64,000 bases of DNA. Source: Alphaproteobacteria bacterium (GTDB lineage: Bacteria; Pseudomonadota; Alphaproteobacteria; Thalassobaculales; Thalassobaculaceae). This document shows, piece by piece, positions 17,481 to 25,565 of the stretch. Position 1 is the stretch's first letter; each line of letters opens with the position of its first letter. A program made the translations under genes and the position numbers. Where the stretch lies: contig JANSYS010000001.1 of assembly GCA_024742275.1 (NCBI GenBank), positions 62,001 to 126,000 of the forward strand, in the 5' to 3' direction. The notes under the pieces are model-generated. The model did no database searches. It had not been told where the DNA came from and was given only the letters and a program-made list of their open reading frames with translations.

Positions 17481-19868
17481 ATGGCCTCACGCCTGACCCG
17501 CCGTCTGGTGATCGGCGCGATCGTTGTTTTCCTCGGACTGAACTTCCTCGGCGCCCTGGGGCTTTACTGGCTCCAGGGCTCCCTGCCGCGGACCGACGGG
17601 GAAATTGCCGGCTTCTCCGAACTCTCCGCGCCCGCGCTGATCGAACGCGACGAGGCCGGCACCGTCACCATCCGGGCCGCCACCCCGGAGGACGCCAGCT
17701 TCGCGCTTGGCTACGCCCATGCGCAGGACCGCCTGTGGCAGATGGAACTGATGCGTCGGATCGGTGCCGGCCGGCTGTCCGAAGTCATCGGCGATGGCGG
17801 TCTGGCCTACGACAAGCTTCTGCGCACTCTCGGTATGCATCGACTTGCAGCCGGCAGCTACGACCGCCTCTCCCCCGCCGCAAAAGGACATGTCGACAGC
17901 TATGTCGCCGGGGTGAACGGCTATTTGGAATCCCGCAGCGGCCCCTTGCCGCCCGAGTTCCTGCTTGCCGGCATTGACCCCGAACCCTGGACGCCGGCGG
18001 ACAGCCTGGTATGGGGCCGGCTGATGTCGCTTCAGCTCGCCGGCAACTGGTTCAGCGAAATCACGCGCGCCCGGATGCTCAAGGCCGGCCTGACGGCCGA
18101 GCAGATCGATTTGCTCTACGCACCGTTCGACACCAGCCGGCACGTGCCCGCCACGCCCGATCTGTCGGCGATCGACAGGCTGGAAGCCGACCGCCTGGGG
18201 GCTCTTGCCACAAGCCTGCCGGAAGTCCTGCGCCCGCGCCGAGCATCGAATGCCTGGGCGGTGACCGGCCTGTTCTCGCCCTCGGGCAAACCGATCCTGG
18301 CCGGAGACCCGCATCTCGGCTTCCAGAGCCCGAACCTGTGGTGGCTGGCGCGGGTCGAGGCGCCGGGCTATCTGCGGGTAGGCGCCTTCGTCCCCGGCGT
18401 GCCTTTTCTGGTGATCGGGCACAACGGCTCGCTGGCTTGGACCTTCACAACAACCCATTCGGACACCCAGGATCTGTTCGTCGAGCGCCTCGACCCCGCC
18501 GACCCGGCTCGCTATCTCACGCCCGACGGGTCTGCGCCTTTCGAGACCCGGATCGAACGTTTCGACCTCGGTGGCGAGACGGTGGAGCACGTCGTCCGAG
18601 CCACCCGGCACGGTCCGGTCGTCTCCGACGCGATGGAAGACGCCGCAGCGGCCGCGGCCCAAGGCACGGTGCTCGCCCTTGCCTCGTCATCCCTGGCGCC
18701 GGACGACGATACGGCACAAGCGCTGTTCGACCTTGCAGGCGCCGTTGATGCCGATGGCGCGACAGCCGCCCTACGTCTGTTCCACAGCCCGCAGCAGAAC
18801 ATCATGTTCGCCGACGGGACCGGCCGCATCGGCCTGATCTCCGCAGGCCGGGTGCCGCTGCGTGCATCCGGAGACGGCTTCTATCCGAGCCCCGGTTGGA
18901 CAGGGACACATGACTGGACGGGATGGGCGCCGTTCAACGCCCTGCCCCGGGAGGTCGATCCGCCCGGCAATGTCCTCGTCAACGCCAACAACCGGGTGAT
19001 CGGCGCCGACCCGAGCCTATTCATCGCACGCCATTTCGATGCTCCCTACCGCGCGCGCCGGATCACAGACCTACTGGCGACCGGCGACCGTACGCCGGCG
19101 GGTATGGCCGCGCTGCAGATGGACACGCACTCGCTGTTCGCCCGCGACATGCTCCCGCTGCTTCTGCCGCATCTGCCCCATGGCGACGGCCGGGGCCTCG
19201 AAAGCAGCGCGACGAGCCTGCTGCGCAACTGGGACGGCGACATGGCCGCCGATCGGGCCGAACCGCTTATCTTCGCCGCGTGGATCCGAGCCTTGCATCA
19301 TCGGCTGTTCGCCGACGAGCTGGGAGACCTGATCGGTGAATACAACCGCGCTCGTGCCGCCACGCTGCTTCGGGTGCTCCACGGAGAACACGGGTTCTGC
19401 GCGGACGTCGCCACGGGCGGCGCCACCAAGAGCTGCGCCGACGCCATAACCGGCGCCTATGCTGACGCTCTGTCGCTGCTCGCCCGTCTCCATGGCCCTG
19501 ATATCGACGCATGGAGCTGGGGAACGGCTCATCGGGCCTGGTTCAGGCATCAGATCTGGACCCGTATTCCCCTGGTCGGACCGGCCCTGACAACGAGGAC
19601 GCCGACCGGCGGCGGCGACTACACAGTCTCACGCGGCACCTTCTCCGGTCCGGATGACGACCCGTTCCGCCATAGCCATGGGGCCGGGCTCCGGGTTGTC
19701 TACGACCTGGCGGACCTGGACAATTCCCGATTCGTCGCCGCCCTCGGGCCGGCCGGCAATCTTCTCTCCCCGGTCAGCCTGACATGGCACGCCGCCTGGG
19801 CGCGGAACGAAGGGATGAGGTTGACAGCGCCGGTCGCGCCAAGCCACACGCTTACCCTGTCACCATAG
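17481..19868 (+). CDS. Penicillin acylase-family (Ntn) amidohydrolase
   Basis: Precursor of 795 residues exported through an N-terminal signal or anchor (RRLVIGAIVVFLGLNFLGAL). The family matures by self-cleavage in front of a serine, here S256 in PRRASNAWAV, giving an alpha chain and a beta chain. GDPHLGFQSPNLWW and IGHNGSLAWTFTTTHSDTQD are the classic beta-chain motifs. Members hydrolyse penicillins, acyl-homoserine lactones or other acylated amines; sequence alone does not choose. It lies 39 bases after the aldehyde dehydrogenase gene, so co-transcription is possible, and it ends 15 bases from the convergent outer-membrane protein gene. Confidence 0.93.
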   Translation: MASRLTRRLVIGAIVVFLGLNFLGALGLYWLQGSLPRTDGEIAGFSELSAPALIERDEAGTVTIRAATPEDASFALGYAHAQDRLWQMELMRRIGAGRLSEVIGDGGLAYDKLLRTLGMHRLAAGSYDRLSPAAKGHVDSYVAGVNGYLESRSGPLPPEFLLAGIDPEPWTPADSLVWGRLMSLQLAGNWFSEITRARMLKAGLTAEQIDLLYAPFDTSRHVPATPDLSAIDRLEADRLGALATSLPEVLRPRRASNAWAVTGLFSPSGKPILAGDPHLGFQSPNLWWLARVEAPGYLRVGAFVPGVPFLVIGHNGSLAWTFTTTHSDTQDLFVERLDPADPARYLTPDGSAPFETRIERFDLGGETVEHVVRATRHGPVVSDAMEDAAAAAAQGTVLALASSSLAPDDDTAQALFDLAGAVDADGATAALRLFHSPQQNIMFADGTGRIGLISAGRVPLRASGDGFYPSPGWTGTHDWTGWAPFNALPREVDPPGNVLVNANNRVIGADPSLFIARHFDAPYRARRITDLLATGDRTPAGMAALQMDTHSLFARDMLPLLLPHLPHGDGRGLESSATSLLRNWDGDMAADRAEPLIFAAWIRALHHRLFADELGDLIGEYNRARAATLLRVLHGEHGFCADVATGGATKSCADAITGAYADALSLLARLHGPDIDAWSWGTAHRAWFRHQIWTRIPLVGPALTTRTPTGGGDYTVSRGTFSGPDDDPFRHSHGAGLRVVYDLADLDNSRFVAALGPAGNLLSPVSLTWHAAWARNEGMRLTAPVAPSHTLTLSP

Positions 19869-19883
19869 ATTATTTTCAATTGG

Positions 19884-20537
19884 TTAGAAGCGAATCTTCG
19901 CGCCAATCATGAACTTCTGATCGACCTGGGGTCCAGTGTCCGAACCTGCGCTATCGGAGACCCCGCGCACCGATGCCCGGTACTCGGCGTTGACGTCGAA
20001 CGCTTCGGAAATCGACACTTCCGCCCCGATCCCCAATTGGGCGGCCGGCGCGAGATCCACCGTCGGGATTCCCTGTGATCGTAACCGGTTCTGTCCGCCG
20101 CTCGGGTCCAGGTAACTCACCCCGACCCCGGCCATGAAGCGGGGCGTAACGATCGTTCCGGTATGCCAGTCGTATGCGCCCGAAACCAGGAACGTGAAAC
20201 GGTCCTCCGAGTCCTCTCCGAGAACCGGCGTCGGTGTGGAGAAGCTCAAGATTCGGCCCGCGTCGGCGTTGGAGAATGTGAGCCCGACGGCAACGCTGCG
20301 GCCGCCCTCATCGCCGATCGCCAAACGATCACCGAAACCCGCGAACCGATCGAATGCGGCCGGCCAGTCGTCACCAGCCACATCGCCGACGACATACCAC
20401 GCCGCTTCCGGCGGTTCCGCCACGGCCGGGTCCAACGCCTGAGCCGATGCCGGAATCGCCGTCGCGAGCGTCGCCCACAGCGACGTGACCGCCACCGACA
20501 AGACCATCACCCTAGATTGCGATCCGAAGCCACGCAC
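19884..20537 (-). CDS. Outer-membrane beta-barrel protein
   Basis: Predicted outer-membrane protein of 217 residues. It has a signal peptide ending near SAQA, a series of alternating polar and hydrophobic strands (for example RFMAGVGVSYL and LGIGAEVSISEAFDVNAEYRA-like segments), and the terminal pattern KFMIGAKIRF, a C-terminal phenylalanine as the BAM machinery prefers. I used the GTG at 20537 because GGGAGG lies five bases upstream; an ATG at 20507 is the alternative. It resembles small OmpA/Opa-type eight-stranded barrels. Function unknown. It has no operon partner. Confidence 0.7.
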   Translation of the reverse strand: MRGFGSQSRVMVLSVAVTSLWATLATAIPASAQALDPAVAEPPEAAWYVVGDVAGDDWPAAFDRFAGFGDRLAIGDEGGRSVAVGLTFSNADAGRILSFSTPTPVLGEDSEDRFTFLVSGAYDWHTGTIVTPRFMAGVGVSYLDPSGGQNRLRSQGIPTVDLAPAAQLGIGAEVSISEAFDVNAEYRASVRGVSDSAGSDTGPQVDQKFMIGAKIRF

Positions 20538-20758
20538 TTGCGCCTCCCGATGAAGCCGGACAACAACGCGCTCGAACGAACACTGTCCGAGGCCCGCACA
20601 CCGAACCTGCAGTCAACTATCATGCCAAACACCGGAATCCAAACGCTGCGGCACCCGCATCTCACAGCGCCGCAGACCGGATGGTTAAAAAGGCGACCGT
20701 CCGATCTCCTGCATCGGAAACACTTCCCATTGAGGAGCCTCTGGGATATCGCCTCCCC

Positions 20759-22018
20759 ATGACCGACTTCGACGCCGCCCTGCCCGTCACCCCCGAAATG
20801 ATCGCCGACGCAGCCCTACTGTTGCACGGAGCCGTATTGCGGACGCCGATGGCAGCCGCTCCGGCGCTTGGCCAAGCGCTGGGATGCTCTCTGTCTCTCA
20901 AGCTCGAGAACCTCCAGCAGACCAGTTCCTTCAAGGTCCGTGGCGCCTATGTGAAGCTTTACGGACTGGACGAGGCGGAACGCCGGCGGGGCGTCGTCGC
21001 CATGTCCGCCGGGAACCACGCGCAGGGCGTGGCGTATCACGCCGCCAATCTGGGGATTCCCGCGACGATCGTGATGCCCGCGACGACCCCCTTTTCGAAA
21101 GTCGAGCGGACCCGCGCCCATGGCGCCCGCGTCGTTCTGGAAGGCCGTACGCTGGCCGACTGCGCCGTTCGGACCCAGTCGCTGATCGACGACGAGGGGC
21201 TGGTCCCCGTCCACCCCTACGACGACCCCGACATCATCCGCGGTCAGGGAACGGTCGGGCTGGAGATCGACGCCGATGCCGGACCGCTGGACACGGTCGT
21301 CGTGCCGATCGGTGGCGGCGGCCTGATGGCCGGAATGGCCGTGGCCCTCAAGGACCGCCGGCCGGAGATCCGTATGATCGGGGTCCAGGTCGATAGCTAC
21401 CCGTCCATGTACGATGCGGTCAAAGGCCTGCCGAACCGCGCCGGCGGCGCAACCCTGGCCGAGGGTATCGCGGTCAAACAGCCGGGCGCTCTAACCCGGC
21501 GGATCATCGCCGATCTGGTCGACGAGATCGTCCTGGTACCCGAACGGGCCATCGAGCGCGCGGTCCAACTTCTTGTCGAGCAGCAGCGGGTGGTGGCAGA
21601 GGGCGCCGGCGCGGCCGGCATCGCCGCGATACTGCACGCGCCCGACCGTTTCGCCGGGCAGTCGGTTGCCACGGTGATCTGCGGCGGCAACATCGATTCC
21701 CGTCTGTTGTCGTCGGTACTGATGCGGGGGCTGGTGCGCGATGGAAGACTGATCAGCCTTAGGCTGGAGATATCGGACGAGCCCGGCATGCTGGCGACGG
21801 TCGCCGAGACAATCGGACGAACGGGCGGCAATATCGTCGAGGTCCTGCATCACCGCATGTTCCAGGACATACCGGTCAAGAATGCCGATCTAGACGTGGT
21901 CGTCGAGACCAGGAACCCGGCGCATGTCAACGAAATCCTCGCGTCGTTCGCCGATCTCGGCATCCGCGCCCGGATGCTCGGCACCGATGGCGCGGACGCA
22001 CGCGGCGGAGCCGCCTGA
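20759..22018 (+). CDS. ilvA: Threonine ammonia-lyase (threonine dehydratase)
   Basis: PLP enzyme of 419 residues that converts threonine to 2-oxobutanoate for isoleucine synthesis or threonine breakdown. The PLP lysine is K59 in QQTSSFKVRGA and the phosphate loop is IGGGGLMAG. A C-terminal ACT-type regulatory domain (about 335-405, beginning SLRLEISDEPGMLATVAETI) suggests feedback control. The start at 20759 matches the family opening; its ribosome site is poor (TGAGGAG is 20 bases away), and an in-frame ATG at 20681 is an alternative. Serine dehydratase or racemase activity is possible in the family. It converges on the flavin reductase gene. Confidence 0.9.
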   Translation: MTDFDAALPVTPEMIADAALLLHGAVLRTPMAAAPALGQALGCSLSLKLENLQQTSSFKVRGAYVKLYGLDEAERRRGVVAMSAGNHAQGVAYHAANLGIPATIVMPATTPFSKVERTRAHGARVVLEGRTLADCAVRTQSLIDDEGLVPVHPYDDPDIIRGQGTVGLEIDADAGPLDTVVVPIGGGGLMAGMAVALKDRRPEIRMIGVQVDSYPSMYDAVKGLPNRAGGATLAEGIAVKQPGALTRRIIADLVDEIVLVPERAIERAVQLLVEQQRVVAEGAGAAGIAAILHAPDRFAGQSVATVICGGNIDSRLLSSVLMRGLVRDGRLISLRLEISDEPGMLATVAETIGRTGGNIVEVLHHRMFQDIPVKNADLDVVVETRNPAHVNEILASFADLGIRARMLGTDGADARGGAA

Positions 22019-22032
22019 CGTCGCCCCAGCGC

Positions 22033-22521
22033 CTAGGTCAGCTTGCGATAGGATCCGCACCAATAGATCAGCGGATCACCGTCGGAGAGCACGGCCAGTC
22101 GATGCACCCGGCCCACCAGAATGATGTGGTCGCCGCCGTCATACCGGGCATGAACGCCGCAATCGAGCGCTGCCAGAGCATCGGCCAGGATCGGCGCACC
22201 GGTCGACCATTCCGCGAAACCATCTTCGGCGAACTTGGCGGCCTGCGGATCGGCGAAACGATTGGAGACCGCTTCCTGCCCGACACCAAGGATGTTCACC
22301 GCGAACCCGTTCGCCGCCTCAAAGGCCGGCAGGCTTCCGGCATCCCTGTCCAGACAGAACAGTACCAAAGGCGGTTCCAGCGAGACCGATGTGAAACTGT
22401 TGACCGTCAGCCCCACCGGCTGACCACCGGGCGCTCGTGTCGTGACGACGGTGACACCCGTCGCATAGCGACCGAGAACCGCCCGAAAATCGCCGGGTGA
22501 CACGATGTCTGGGGCGTTCAT
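22033..22521 (-). CDS. Flavin reductase-like FMN-binding protein
   Basis: Cytoplasmic protein of 162 residues of the flavin reductase (RutF/HpaC-like) split-barrel family. FRAVLGRYATGVTVVTTRAP and TVNSFTSVSLEPPLVLFCLD form the flavin-binding part, and the GDHIILVGRV segment follows. Such proteins supply reduced FMN or FAD to a two-component monooxygenase, but no monooxygenase is adjacent, so the partner is unknown. It stands alone on the minus strand between ilvA and motA. Confidence 0.9.
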   Translation of the reverse strand: MNAPDIVSPGDFRAVLGRYATGVTVVTTRAPGGQPVGLTVNSFTSVSLEPPLVLFCLDRDAGSLPAFEAANGFAVNILGVGQEAVSNRFADPQAAKFAEDGFAEWSTGAPILADALAALDCGVHARYDGGDHIILVGRVHRLAVLSDGDPLIYWCGSYRKLT

Positions 22522-22686
22522 GGAAACCTCGCGTTAAGGAACGGGAGGGTACATAGCGCGGGCAGAGAGGTGTTTCAAACTGCCGCGCGGCGAAACGCTC
22601 GCGATCGGCACAAATACACGGTATTCTGTGGTATCGTCTTAGATAGGGCGTGTCGACAACAGGCGGAAACGCGAGCGGAGCCGAAG

Positions 22687-23547
22687 ATGTTCATTATCGT
22701 CGGATGGATCACAGTTACCGTCTGCGTGATTGGCGGGTATATGGCGATGGGCGGCAAACTCGCCCCGCTTTGGCAGCCGTTCGAATTGGTGATCATCGGT
22801 GGTGCCGGCGTCGGCGCGTTCATCGTCGCCAACCCCAAGCATATCCTCGCCAAGGCCGGATACGGCTTCAAGTCCGCGCTCAAGGGTCCGAAATACAACA
22901 AGGACGACTATCTTGAACTGCTGTCCCTGCTCTACGCCATCTTCAAGCTGGCAAAGACCAAGGGAATGCTCGCCATCGAATCGCATATAGAAAGACCAGA
23001 AGAAAGTTCGTTATTTCAGGCATTTCCAAAGTTTTCTTCCGACCATCACACGATGGAGTTCCTCTGCGACTACCTGCGTATGATGACGCTGGGCACGGAC
23101 AACCCGCATGAACTCGCGGACCTGCTGGACGAGGAGCTGGAGACCCATCACGCTGAGGACGCGGCGGTCCAATCGGCTTATCAAACCATGGGTGACGGCT
23201 TCCCGGCCCTCGGGATCGTGGCCGCCGTGCTTGGCATCATCAAGACCATGGGATCCATCACCGAGCCGCCCGAGGTTCTCGGCAAGCTGATCGGCGGCGC
23301 GCTGGTCGGCACCTTCCTCGGCATTCTGCTCGCCTACGGCTTCGTCAGCCCGCTCGCAGCCTCAATGAACAACACATTTGCGGCCAATTCCAAATACATG
23401 GCCTGCATTCGGGCCGGACTCCTGGCGCATGTGTCGGGCTATGCACCGGCGGTTTCGGTCGAGTTCGCCCGGAAGACGTTGCTGTCAAAGGATCGGCCGT
23501 CCTTCTTCGAGGTCGAAGAAGCCGTCGCCGCCTTGCCGCCGGTCTAG
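22687..23547 (+). CDS. motA: Flagellar motor stator protein MotA
   Basis: Inner-membrane stator protein of 286 residues that forms the ion channel with MotB and drives the flagellar rotor. The first membrane pair is visible at the N-terminus, and the second pair lies around GDGFPALGIVAAVLGIIKTMG and LIGGALVGTFLGILLAYGFVSPLAASM, including both conserved prolines. The start at 22687 (MFIIVGWITVTVCVIGGY) is the family opening, with GCGGAG upstream. Codons for residues 99-118 (22981-23040) are strikingly AT-rich, 37% GC, with AGA, ATA, TTA and AGT. motB follows after 103 bases; no other flagellar genes are near. Confidence 0.95.
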   Translation: MFIIVGWITVTVCVIGGYMAMGGKLAPLWQPFELVIIGGAGVGAFIVANPKHILAKAGYGFKSALKGPKYNKDDYLELLSLLYAIFKLAKTKGMLAIESHIERPEESSLFQAFPKFSSDHHTMEFLCDYLRMMTLGTDNPHELADLLDEELETHHAEDAAVQSAYQTMGDGFPALGIVAAVLGIIKTMGSITEPPEVLGKLIGGALVGTFLGILLAYGFVSPLAASMNNTFAANSKYMACIRAGLLAHVSGYAPAVSVEFARKTLLSKDRPSFFEVEEAVAALPPV

Positions 23548-23650
23548 CCGAGGCGGGCTCTTTGTCCGACGGTCGCGGGGTTGACGCCATCAGGTTCGGC
23601 ACCGAGATTGCATGGGCGTAGCCACTGGTCACGAGTAGAGGACGCGCACG

Positions 23651-24754
23651 GTGGACAACCACGCCACAATCGTCATCAAGAAGGTCAAGAAGGGTGGACA
23701 CGGCGGCCACCATGGCGGCGCCTGGAAGGTCGCGTATGCCGACTTCGTGACCGCGATGATGGCGTTCTTCCTGTTGCTCTGGTTGCTCAACGCGACCACG
23801 GAGGAACAGAAGATGGGCATCTCCAACTATTTCGACCCGACGGCGATCAGCCGCTCCACCCGTTCCGGCTCGGGCGGCGTGCTCGGCGGCACCTCGATCA
23901 CCGTGCCGGGCGCGCTCAAGTCCGCGTCTTCACCGCCGATGATCTCGACCCCGCAGGTCGCGCGTCCGCAGGCGGAGCGGACGGAGTCCCTGGATCCCGA
24001 CTCCGACGACCCGGAGAACATCGAGTCCCGCCTCGGCTCTCGCGAGGACGAGGAAGGGACCGTCAATCAGGAGATCGTCGAACAGCTTCTGCGCGAACGC
24101 GAACAACAGCAATTCGAGGACGCCGAGGCCGCGCTGCGGGAAGCGATCGAGCAGACTCCCGAATTGGCGGAAGCGGGAGAGTCCTTGCAGATCGAGGCGG
24201 TGCCCGAGGGCCTTCGCATTCAGCTCATCGACCAGGAACGGGTCGCCCTGTTTCCCAATGGTAGTGCCGCCATGTACGACCAGACGAAGGCTCTGCTGGA
24301 AAAGGTCGCCGAGGTAATCAATAAACTGCCGAACAAGATCGAGATCTCCGGGCACACCGATAGTTCGCAGTTCGCGCCCGGCTCGACCTACACGAACTGG
24401 GAACTGTCATCTGACCGGGCCAACGCGTCGCGTCGCGTGTTGGAAGAGAATGGGATTCCGCGATCGCGCATCGAAAAAGTCGCTGGCCGCGCCGACCGCG
24501 AGCCCCTGGTATTGGACAATCCGGCCGACCCGACGAACCGGCGGATCAGCATCATCTTGAAGAACCTTACCCCCGCGGAAGCGCAGGACCTCAACCTGCT
24601 CGATCCATCGGTGTCCGGAGCGACCCGCGCGGGACCAGCCGGTATTCCCAACGACTCCGGTGCCCCCGCCGGAACGCCGCCGGCCGCCTCGAACGATACG
24701 GGCGCGCCCGTCCTGAACGATATCGGGGGGCCACTCCCACGGGTTGGAGGCTGA
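23651..24754 (+). CDS. motB: Flagellar motor stator protein MotB
   Basis: Stator partner of MotA, 367 residues, long for MotB because of a charged linker and a Pro/Ala/Gly-rich tail. The Lys/His/Gly-rich N-terminus (KKVKKGGHGGHHGG) precedes the single membrane helix AYADFVTAMMAFFLLLWLL with D31, the proton-carrying aspartate. Residues about 100-175 are an acidic, probably helical linker. The OmpA-like peptidoglycan-binding domain is at about 190-320 (EISGHTDSSQF, SSDRANASRRVL). The start is GTG at 23651 with GAGG nine bases upstream. The gene is nine bases from bpt. Confidence 0.94.
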   Translation: MDNHATIVIKKVKKGGHGGHHGGAWKVAYADFVTAMMAFFLLLWLLNATTEEQKMGISNYFDPTAISRSTRSGSGGVLGGTSITVPGALKSASSPPMISTPQVARPQAERTESLDPDSDDPENIESRLGSREDEEGTVNQEIVEQLLREREQQQFEDAEAALREAIEQTPELAEAGESLQIEAVPEGLRIQLIDQERVALFPNGSAAMYDQTKALLEKVAEVINKLPNKIEISGHTDSSQFAPGSTYTNWELSSDRANASRRVLEENGIPRSRIEKVAGRADREPLVLDNPADPTNRRISIILKNLTPAEAQDLNLLDPSVSGATRAGPAGIPNDSGAPAGTPPAASNDTGAPVLNDIGGPLPRVGG

Positions 24755-24763
24755 TCCACCAGC

Positions 24764-25495
24764 ATGCACGACGCCACGCTCGCCCCGCCGCTTACCTTCT
24801 TCCACACCCTTCCGATGCCCTGCCCGTATCTTCCGGGGCGACAGGAACGCCGCCTGGTCTGTGACCTGTCGACCCGCCGGGGTCGGCATGCGCACGATAC
24901 GCTGGCCCGGGCGGGCTTTCGCCGAACTCAGCATCTGGCGTACCGCCCCGCCTGCGAGAGCTGCCAAGCCTGCGTGCCGGTCCGGATCCGGGTCGCCGAC
25001 TTTCACTGGTCGAAGAACCAGAAGCGGGTGCTGCGCGCCAACGCGGATCTGGTCGCCGAGGTCGTTCCGAACGAAGCCACCCGCGAGCAGTTCGACCTGT
25101 TCTCGCGGTACCAGTCCGGTCGACACGGCGACGGTGAGATGGCGCTCATGGACGAGGCCGACTACGCCGCAATGATCGAGCGTTCCCCCATCGACTCATC
25201 GCTGATCGAGTACCGGGACCCGAGGGGAGCGTTGTGGGGTACGATCCTCATCGACCACCAGGACGACGGTCTTTCCGCGGTCTACAGCTTCTTCGAGCCT
25301 GGAGCGCCCAAACGGGCTCTCGGGCGCTTCATGGTGCTGGACGCGGTTCGGCGCTCGGCCGAGGCCGGTCTGCCTTACGTCTATCTGGGCTACTGGATCG
25401 AGGGTTGCCGGAAGATGTCCTACAAGACCCTCTATCGCCCGGTCGAGATGCTCGGCCTGAATGGCTGGACGACCTACGAACCTGCCGCAGGCTAG
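24764..25495 (+). CDS. bpt: Leucyltransferase Bpt (aspartate/glutamate leucyl-tRNA-protein transferase)
   Basis: Cytoplasmic enzyme of 243 residues that adds leucine from Leu-tRNA to proteins with N-terminal Asp or Glu, marking them for ClpS/ClpAP degradation. The conserved N-terminus (CPYLPGRQERRLV), the cysteine cluster YRPACESCQACVPVRI, and the C-terminal YLGYWIEGCRKMSYKTLYRP are all present, the last being the GNAT-like core shared with eukaryotic Ate1. Length is typical. The start lies nine bases after motB, so it is likely transcribed with motAB or from within motB. It ends against parC with a hairpin between. Confidence 0.95.
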   Translation: MHDATLAPPLTFFHTLPMPCPYLPGRQERRLVCDLSTRRGRHAHDTLARAGFRRTQHLAYRPACESCQACVPVRIRVADFHWSKNQKRVLRANADLVAEVVPNEATREQFDLFSRYQSGRHGDGEMALMDEADYAAMIERSPIDSSLIEYRDPRGALWGTILIDHQDDGLSAVYSFFEPGAPKRALGRFMVLDAVRRSAEAGLPYVYLGYWIEGCRKMSYKTLYRPVEMLGLNGWTTYEPAAG

Positions 25496-25527
25496 TCCAG
25501 GCAGTGTTTTGAACCTGGGACTCGGTC

Positions 25528-25554
25528 GTCATCCCCGTGACTTTCGGGGATGAC
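25528..25554. repeat. REP-like palindromic hairpin between bpt and parC
   Basis: GTCATCCCC (25528-25536) pairs perfectly with GGGGATGAC (25546-25554) around a nine-base loop, in the 70-base gap between two convergent genes. The GTCATCCCCG core is the kind of dispersed palindrome often seen between genes of alphaproteobacteria. It has no T-run on either side, so a REP-like element is more likely than an intrinsic terminator. Confidence 0.6.
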
Positions 25555-25565
25555 AGTTCTGAGGG

